Positions 56,301 through 64,000 of a stretch of DNA of 64,000 bases are shown in pieces. How positions within the stretch are numbered: position 1 is the stretch's first letter; each line of letters begins with the position of its first letter. Under the pieces are notes generated by a model. That model saw nothing but the letters and a program-made list of their open reading frames with translations, was not told the DNA's origin and made no database searches. Source of the DNA: Brugia malayi (lineage: Eukaryota; Nematoda; Chromadorea; Rhabditida; Onchocercidae); NCBI RefSeq assembly GCF_000002995.4, contig NW_025062479.1, positions 17,728,721-17,792,720 on the forward strand, written 5' to 3'. The position numbers were made by a program, and so were the translations under genes.

Positions 56301-59300
56301 TCTTGATGTAGTGAAGTACTAGTTTATAGCGTTCAAATTTATTCTAGTAGTAATCTTCTTTAAAATTGCATGTTTTTTTAAATCTTTTTACTTCTTGATA
56401 TGAAATATCGATGCACGATACTGTACCATTGTAGCGGTTTAATAATATGTAGGTAATTATTAAACAACAATTCTCGCAGTTTTTCATGATTTTTGAAGTA
56501 CGTCATTTTAGAATGAATACCTTTCCATTCTAATGGACCTTGAATTAAACAGTGAGCGTGTATCATATGCACTGGATTTTAGACCAGCATTTCCGGAGGT
56601 AAATTAGCAGTTAAAATCTTTCAATACACAAGATACATTTGCAATTTGATCGAAATTTAAGTTTTGAGGACACTTTTGTTTTCTTCTCGATTTTCCCTAT
56701 TAAATAATTTCTGGTCTAAGTCACCAAAAGTTTAATGAAAAGCATATCTATTTTAGTACTTGAATAATTTGGATACCGACAAACAATACCGGCAGTGGGC
56801 AAATAGTGTGGGTTTGCTACTACAACCCTACTTTCCTGGGATGCTTCGACCAATCGCTAGGAATTTATATACTTTGGTAATTTTTATGGTCAGTTTATGA
56901 CCACTTATCAGAAAAGTGACTTTGTGACAGTATCTTTAAAGTATTTCTCTATAACGAGGAAAAGTTACTAATACTTTTTGAATTAATGTATTTTGTAAAG
57001 GCCGTGTCCAATTTTGTAAGCTAGAACATCAATTTATTTATTTTTTTTATTTGGCGCCGCAGTAAAATCAAAAAGAAATAATAGAGTACCCGACAATCTG
57101 ATATAATACTGCTGTATTGATGGTGGCCATCTTTTGCACGCTCAGTTGCTTTTTTTTTTTTTTTAATATTTGTTTTTATGCTGATTTATAATTCTCAGCA
57201 AGTTTTGAGGTAAGATTTTTTTCCAGATTTTTATTGTTGATCCATCCCAAAAAGAAACGCGAGATTTATTGCAATATGCACTACGATTTTATGCACATGA
57301 GATACCTGTTAGGTATTTTTTTTATTTTCTGGTTCCTCAGGATTGGACTTCATTTGATGTCATGCATATTTGTAATCTCAAAAATTACTAACAACAGTGA
57401 TTTGGTTCTGTCAGCTATTTGTAAATTCTGGGAACAATAGGATTTCTCTTACTTTTCGATGTACTGTGGAAGTCTAGATATACAAAAAGAAAAATTGGGC
57501 AAGTAGCTGATATCAAGCTTAAATATGCTCTTCTAAATAAATATTATTTTCGAAACGTTCTGTCTTGTTTCCAGACTTGGAGTTGTTTTCGTGGCTAACG
57601 ATGAAAAAGAAATAACTGGTTTCGATGATGCTTCCGTTGCCATGTTGAATTTATACAATTTTATCAAGTCAAATAATGGTATTCAGAAAGCACTGGATGT
57701 CTTGATTGAGGTTTAAAATTATCAAGTTTTTTTTTGGTAAACATCCCAAATTTTTGCTTTTTTCATTTTTCATATGTATGAAATTTTCTACATATAAAAA
57801 AAATGAAGCAAAAATTTGGGTTACCAATCAAAAATACAGAAAATGCATTGAATCTCTGCATCTGATAATGAAGATGTATTTTACTTCACACAGCAAATGG
57901 TCTTTGAAAATGATCTGATTTCAGTTGTGGAATTATTTCTTTTGAGAGTCATCCTTCTCCATTCAGTGTTTCCCTGCTCTTTTTGAATCATACATATGTT
58001 TACAGCTTTTGCGGTTTTCCACTTCTATATTATTCGCCCTCTGAGATTACAACTGTTCGGTGTTGTAACATTGGTACAAAATTTTTGGTAATTATTTTGA
58101 TTCAGAAATCCTAATAGTAAACATTATCTAGAAATTTCATTCTAGGTCCTAAATGTGAAGGAAGAATCCGTGTCTCCGAAGGATGTATTATCGTATTTTC
58201 AAATGAAATATCCTAACCATGATCCAAATAGCGTGTTTGGTAGTAATTCCGACTATGATAATGGACGTTCAACAGGTCATAAATTTCTTCGGGACAGCGG
58301 GCTTGGTTTAACTCCTAAAGTGCTTCTAAATGGTGTTGTTCTGGACGATTCCGGCGTAAGCTTGATTCTTTGATGTTTTTCATTAAACCAATGAACTGGT
58401 ATTCGGTTTTTGAATATTTTTTCCCAGCGATATTTTTCAATAAATTTGTTGGGCTTATGATATTGCTATTAGTTAATCTCCGTTTCTTTCGTGGTTGCAT
58501 CTCTAGCTCTTTATTCGACTGATTTAATACACTCGAATATAGCTGCTCACATGATTAAACCCAGAGGTATTGATTAAGGACGGCGGGGTTGGAAATCGAG
58601 TGTTATTATTTACGATTGAAATTCCATAGTTTTAAATAGCAACAGTTTCTAATATCTCTTTGAAGCGGAACAAAAAAATGCGACTTTGTTTTTTTTTTTT
58701 TTTTTTTTTTTTATTTTTAATAGTATTAAAAAGAAAAAAAGCGAAGTTTTTTCTTGGCATTTTCAATTTTATCTAAATTCCCTTTTTAAAATTTTTGAGA
58801 TAATAAGAAAATTTGTACATTTCGGGTTGTTCTGTTCTGAAAAGATCTTTTTTTTTTTTAGATAACGGCGGATCACTTTGAAGAAACTGTAATGATGGAA
58901 ATAATGCGTGTTACATCGCGTTTACAAAAGGCAGTGATGGAAAAGAAACTAAAAGATCAAGACAATGTAATGAATTGGATACTTTCCCAGGTATTCATCA
59001 GATGATTTCTCAAAGGATTTAATCATGCTTTTTTTTTTAAAAAAAAATTTGGGATATTTTTGAACTGGAGCTCAGTTCAACTAACTTGAAGATTTTAATT
59101 TTCTTATAATGAATAATTACGTGAGTGGTGTCTCCTAGAAATTGAAAAATTGTAGCATATAAGATTTTCAGCGAAATGGATAGGACTGGATAGGATTTTT
59201 TTTTGTTTAATGTAGATGTATATCGATTGCTACACTTGCATTTTCAGTTTTTTAAACTTCAATAAGATTTTATTGCAATGATTTAGTCATATTATAGCCA

Positions 59301-62300
59301 GAAGTTATGCCACGAATCAACAAACTTATTCTGGATTCACCGTTATCACCTGATGCGTTGTATTTGGATTTAACATCTGTCAAAAAGTGTACAAGCGTAT
59401 CACCTACACAGTATTACAAATTGCCACCGAAAGAGCAGAATCAATGTATGTTAAAGAGAATGCGATACATTACGAGGACAGGTAAACATTTATTGATGAT
59501 TATTTGATTTCGTAGGTCTCGTTTCATATTTCACATGATATATTTTGCAAGTTGTATTCTTTTAAATAGTAGTCTAGTATATTTGGTGGTTGTACTAATA
59601 AAAAACTGTATTCATTTAAGATCACATTAATTTGAAAGTATTCATTGCTTGCAGTAATTTTAGATACTTAATCGTATAAAAATGCGGCCTAAATATTCAG
59701 AACGACTTTACAAAAATCTACAAAAATACAAGAAGAGAACTTTACTTTCTTCCCTACACTCATCGAATACTTGGTTTTATTATTTCAGAAGAAATGAAAA
59801 CTTATTTTTCTACTGTTTGGGTAGTGACCGACTTGGAAACTGCTGAAGGACGACTTTTGGCTTATAATGCAATCAGACATCTTAAACGTTCTCATACTAT
59901 GCGTGTTGCTATCATTAATAACCCCAAAAATGTGAGTTTTTGTGCTTATCACAAGTTTGACATCACGTTCAAGCTCTGTAAATGTGCATTAATTAACTTC
60001 TTTTTATTCCAAATGGAATTAGTTTTTTTTTTTTTTTTATTAAACTAAGAATGTAACAAAGTATGGAGCTGTAGGTTACTGTAAGTAACAATTCTTTTTT
60101 GCAATCTTAGTGGCGGACAGTTTCAGTGCATGATTATCTACTGATGAATTTTAAAGAAAGCACTAGATAGTTCTTTGAATTGCATAAGCTTCAAATGAAG
60201 AATTATAAAAGATATTGCAGATTGAAAAAGCAACCACTTCTGGTAGTATAACGATGCTTGTAAATATTGCATCACGCATACTTATACCGAAACAAATGAA
60301 ATCATTTATAACAAAGCTTGTGAAAGAGGAAATTGTATCGGAACTGCTAAATAAACAAATTACATTGGATGACCTTTCTGTTAATGTTTGTTTTTCCCTT
60401 TTCTTAAAAGATGTCTAAATATCTAATTGTATCACGAGTGAGGTTTCGTAAGTAAGTGTAATAGCTTTTATGCACTTATGAAATTTAATTGCTGTAATGG
60501 AAATTTTAAAAGTTTCATGCTGCACTGCAAGTTAACGATGTGTTAAAGTATTAAATATCACTAACTATGCGATTAAAATATGCTAAATTATTATTTAATG
60601 GAAGTTGACAATTTAAGTACTATTACTATCCATAGTACGAATTTGTTCTAAATATTCCTGCAAGTTTTCGTTGTAGGACATGAATATGACACTTTTTTAC
60701 AAAGAAGCGAAGCAAATAAACAGTGATGAAATAATCGTATATGCCAAGTACTCAAAGAGTATTCTTGGTTTAAAACCAGGACAGTTAGCTTTGGTAGTTA
60801 ATGGCTTACTTATTGGACCATTTGGCGATAGTGAAGTTCTGGATGTTGCTGATATGGAATTAATTGACAAACTCACGTTGCTTCGAGGTGGAAAGGTATA
60901 AAATCTCTCGGTGTTCAACAAAATTGAAAGCCTTTTCGAAATTGGCTGCTTGACTAAAATTTTGACTAAAAAGTTTACGATATGAACGTTTAAAATTTAA
61001 GGTAACTATTTTTAATTTGTAGGTCGTTAAAGATTACATGGAGAAGTGGGGAATACAAACAAGATATGGGGAATCATCAGATATGGTTGCACGCAGCATG
61101 GCTTTAATTGGAAGTGTTGGTGTTACCAAAAAACGGCGATTCATTCCACTCTTAAGAGAGAAAGAGAGGTATATCACTGATATCTTGATGAATCTTAACA
61201 GAGCTGATTTGTATTTGGCTTGAATCAATCAATAGTGATAAGTGTTTAACTGAAGCTCACTAATTGGTTACAAAGGTTGAGTATTCACTGTGTTCTTGCT
61301 GTATATTGCTGTTCTTTTGGTATATTCCAATTTACTTCATGCTTTCGTTTCAGTTTGACAGTCTTATATCTTGCAGTGTCTTGACGATTTCTGGCAACAA
61401 CGAAGAAGGCTTGATCCTGGCGCTCTGTATTGTTGACCCATTATCTACTCAAGCTCAACGACTTGGCCATTTGCTGACTGTTATACAAAAAATTGTCAAT
61501 GTGGAGGTGAAATTGGTAATGAATCCTAGAGCCAAACTTAGCGAACTTCCATTAAAGAGGTGAATTTCAGTTGTACTATTTTATGAATATGTGCTGTAAA
61601 TTCTTTTGAAATAATATAGACATCATTCTGATAAAATTTTTGGCAAGTATCATTAAGATTTGATAGGTAACTTTATGGAAGTTTTGCCAGTTAAATTCTT
61701 TCTTGGCTTTGCAAGATTCTAAGGATTTTGTTTATTATATTCATCTTTTGTAATTTCTGAAACTGTTTGATAACGCATTCAACTTCCTTCGATTTATCTG
61801 ATGTGGGGATCCGAATAAACAGTTTACAATTATAAATTTATAGGTTTTATCGTCTCGTGTTACAACCGTCGGTGATGTTCGATAATTCAGGACGTATCAG
61901 TGATGCTGCATATGAAGCGCGCTTCACAGCGTTACCAAACAAACAGCTGTTAACTCTTGCAGTTGTTCCACCTGACGCTTGGATGGTCCAATCAGTATAT
62001 GCCGTTTATGATTTAGACAACATTAGGCTAGAAAATGTACGGCATGCTTTTTACTTTTAATCACTTTTCAAAGTCTTGTTGCTGATATAATAGTGGAAGA
62101 TCAATAGTGCGTATGTTTACTAGTATTTGCACCATGCATCATAAACATTTCATACGCGTGCTTTATCATGTGTTATGCGATATGCAGTGTAAAAGGTAAA
62201 AATCAGATTTACTGACACATACTTGATGCATAAGAAAGAAGACTTTACAGGTACCAGGAAATGTGCTTGCCAAATTTGAACTTGAACATATCCTTCTGGA

Positions 62301-63814
62301 GGGTCACTGCTTTGATGATATGACAGGATCACCTCCACGTGGTCTGCAATTTACTTTGGGCACACTAGTTAATCCGAGTCGTTATGACACAATTGTAATG
62401 GCTAATTTGGTAAAAATTTTAGTTTTTCGAAAACACCTGAGAATGATGGAAAAAAAATAAGTTATGCAGGTCCAACAGTTTCTTTAGTAGTTTAATTGAA
62501 GAACAAAGATTTTTGCGGTAATTATTACATTACAGTACTACCTAAAAATGTTGGTTGATTTTTTTTTTAATGCATTTTTGTTTTGTCAGTATTTTGGATT
62601 TTATTTGTTTACTTAACTTTTGTTATTTTTTTTTTCTCTTCCAGGATTGCTTTTATTTGCACAAAATAAATAACTTCTTTTGTTCAGGGCTATTTCCAGT
62701 TAAAAGCTGATCCGGGTGCTTGGATTTTAAACCTTCGTGATGGTAAATCGAAGGATATCTATAACATTGTAAGGCAAGTAATTCATTACCTAATTTTATT
62801 GTTCATGTTTGTTTTGTGTTACCTGAAAGCATACCTTTTTTATCGTTTAGTATTTTGATCTAATAGTAAGAAATATGAAGATGCATAAATGATTTTCGTT
62901 TCCGTTAGAAATTACTAGCAAATCGATAAGCGACTTTAACTACAATTTTAAGTATAAAGTGAGCGATTTTAACGATCAAAACAATTTATAAATAATTTAT
63001 TTTAATGGGTAGAGGAGCGAGGAGTAGCAGGTTACTTATAACATAGTTGTTAATGTTGTAGTAAATTAATTATTTGTAATGGTGCAAAATGTTTCTGCAG
63101 TCATGTAAATACGGAATCGGAAGATGAGGCCGGAGTAAATGTGCTAATCGATTCATTCAGTGGTCGAACAATTCGTGTTCGTGTCGCCAAGAAAAAAGGA
63201 AAGGAAAAGGAGAATTTATTAAGTGAGGGAAAATCGGAAGGAGAGAGTGAGGACCATCACTCCATTTGGAGCAGCATATCGACGACGTACGTCGTATCTA
63301 AGATTAGAAATTATTTAGAAAAATTCCAGTAGATTTCTGGAATTTTGTTAGACTTATTAGAGGCCAGCTTATTCGTTATCGTGAAGTCTGAACCTAAAAT
63401 TCGCTAATAAGGTTAGCCATTTAAATCTTTCACAACTTATTCGAATTTTTTTTCCAGAAGTATAAGTGGTGATGAAAAACATGATGCCATCAATATTTTT
63501 TCGTTAGCATCGGGACATTTATATGAACGTTTCCTGCGAATCATGATTTTGAGCGTAATGAAACATACGAAACATCCCGTCAATTTCTGGCTACTTAAAA
63601 ATTATTTATCACCTAATTTTAAAGTTAGTTGATTTTTGTATATGCACACTACAAGTTAATATAATCAATCATATTTTGGTTGGTTTCTGAGCTAATTATT
63701 CCAGGAAACATTGCCTCAAATGGCTAAACATTACGGTTTCAACTATGAGTTTATAGAATACCGTTGGCCACGTTGGTTACATCAACAAACTGAAAAGCAG
63801 CGCGTCATGTGGGG
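53284..63814 (+). CDS. UGGT: UDP-glucose:glycoprotein glucosyltransferase, 3' end beyond window
   Basis: ER-lumen folding sensor that re-glucosylates misfolded N-glycoproteins for the calnexin/calreticulin cycle. 27 exons in phase, about 1319 residues (family about 1500): 53284-53441, 53654-53742, 54241-54371, 54597-54700, 54769-54946, 55144-55243, 55360-55441, 55747-55984, 56121-56291, 56512-56598, 56757-56876, 57227-57312, 57575-57710, 58146-58355, 58862-58990, 59298-59481, 59789-59931, 60221-60385, 60677-60895, 61023-61168, 61377-61559, 61844-62036, 62251-62409, 62688-62773, 63101-63286, 63458-63623, 63705-63814. Signal peptide first (doubled, see repeat), then the thioredoxin-like folding-sensor region with family stretches [48 protein letters not shown], the beta-rich part with [12 protein letters not shown] and [11 protein letters not shown], then the start of the GT24 catalytic domain ([17 protein letters not shown] from about residue 1235, [13 protein letters not shown]). 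The catalytic DxD and ER-retention tail lie past the edge. The intron after 62773 has a GC donor. Confidence 0.97.
58689..58712. repeat. Poly(T) run in UGGT intron
   Basis: About 24 consecutive T in the intron between 58355 and 58862. The intron is otherwise ordinary. Confidence 0.8.
62774..63100 (+). other. GC-AG intron of UGGT
   Basis: The exon ends GTAAG followed by GCAAGT, the textbook context for a GC donor, and the acceptor is TTTCTGCAG. The nearby GT donor five bases earlier (ATT/GTAAGG) would shift the frame and hit a stop in the next exon. The GC donor keeps the frame and yields IYNIV-SHVNT, parallel to human IYRIYSHDG. Confidence 0.8.
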
Positions 63815-64000
63815 GTAAGATATATTAGAAGAATAAAACTGATCAATCCGCGCGAGGTTTAACAGTGCTAGAAACGAACTAAAAACGAGGGAACATTAAT
63901 TTTATGCATTTATTTCATTTAGATTGCTGATTAGGTCGTTTTGTTACGATTTCTTAAGTTTTAACAAAGTTTATCGAAACTGGTATATAAAACTGTATTC

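Overview
The window reads as nuclear DNA of a nematode, most likely a filarial or other spirurid species. It is AT-rich. Genes are split into many short exons (about 50-350 nt) by AT-rich introns of roughly 50-1000 nt that end in short TTTCAG or TTTTAG acceptors, and homopolymer T runs are common. The species cannot be fixed from the sequence alone. All eight genes I could assemble lie on the + strand. Exon boundaries were set by hand from GT-AG signals, reading-phase continuity and remembered family motifs, so they are predictions.

Layout. 1-7555: no supported gene, only a possible decayed coding relic near 2.1-2.75 kb. 7556-10573: a five-exon rhodopsin-class GPCR of GPR21/GPR52-like appearance. 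12561-14080: the 4EHP-type eIF4E (ife-4-like). 14081-21228: about 7 kb with no gene seen. 21229-21900: tail-anchored cytochrome b5. 21901-26131: repeat-bearing spacer with a duplicated segment of about 185 bp. 26132-32464: phosphatidylinositol 4-kinase beta, 15 exons and 826 aa. 33927-37718: DNA polymerase delta subunit 3, ending in a PCNA-binding box. 40149-44725: folylpolyglutamate synthase, preceded by an in-frame mitochondrial-type leader. 47029-50006: a multi-exon gene I do not recognise, 5' end not found. 50007-53283: repeat-bearing spacer. 53284 to the right edge: UDP-glucose:glycoprotein glucosyltransferase (UGGT). Its 27 visible exons encode about 1319 residues and stop at the start of the catalytic domain because the window ends.

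The genes do not form one pathway. They cover membrane signalling (GPCR), translational repression (4EHP), ER or mitochondrial-membrane electron transfer (cytochrome b5), Golgi lipid signalling (PI4K beta), DNA replication (Pol delta subunit 3), folate retention (FPGS) and ER glycoprotein quality control (UGGT). Spacing between neighbours (1.4-7 kb) is larger than expected for a compact nematode operon.

Most worth a second look: the unrecognised conserved-looking gene at 47-50 kb; a GC-AG intron in UGGT that the reading frame requires; a doubled signal-peptide start in UGGT; the FPGS leader that has no AUG in its own exon; the GPCR that lacks the TM7 NPxxY motif; and several locally duplicated non-coding segments. 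I found no convincing mobile element, CRISPR array, rRNA or tRNA.
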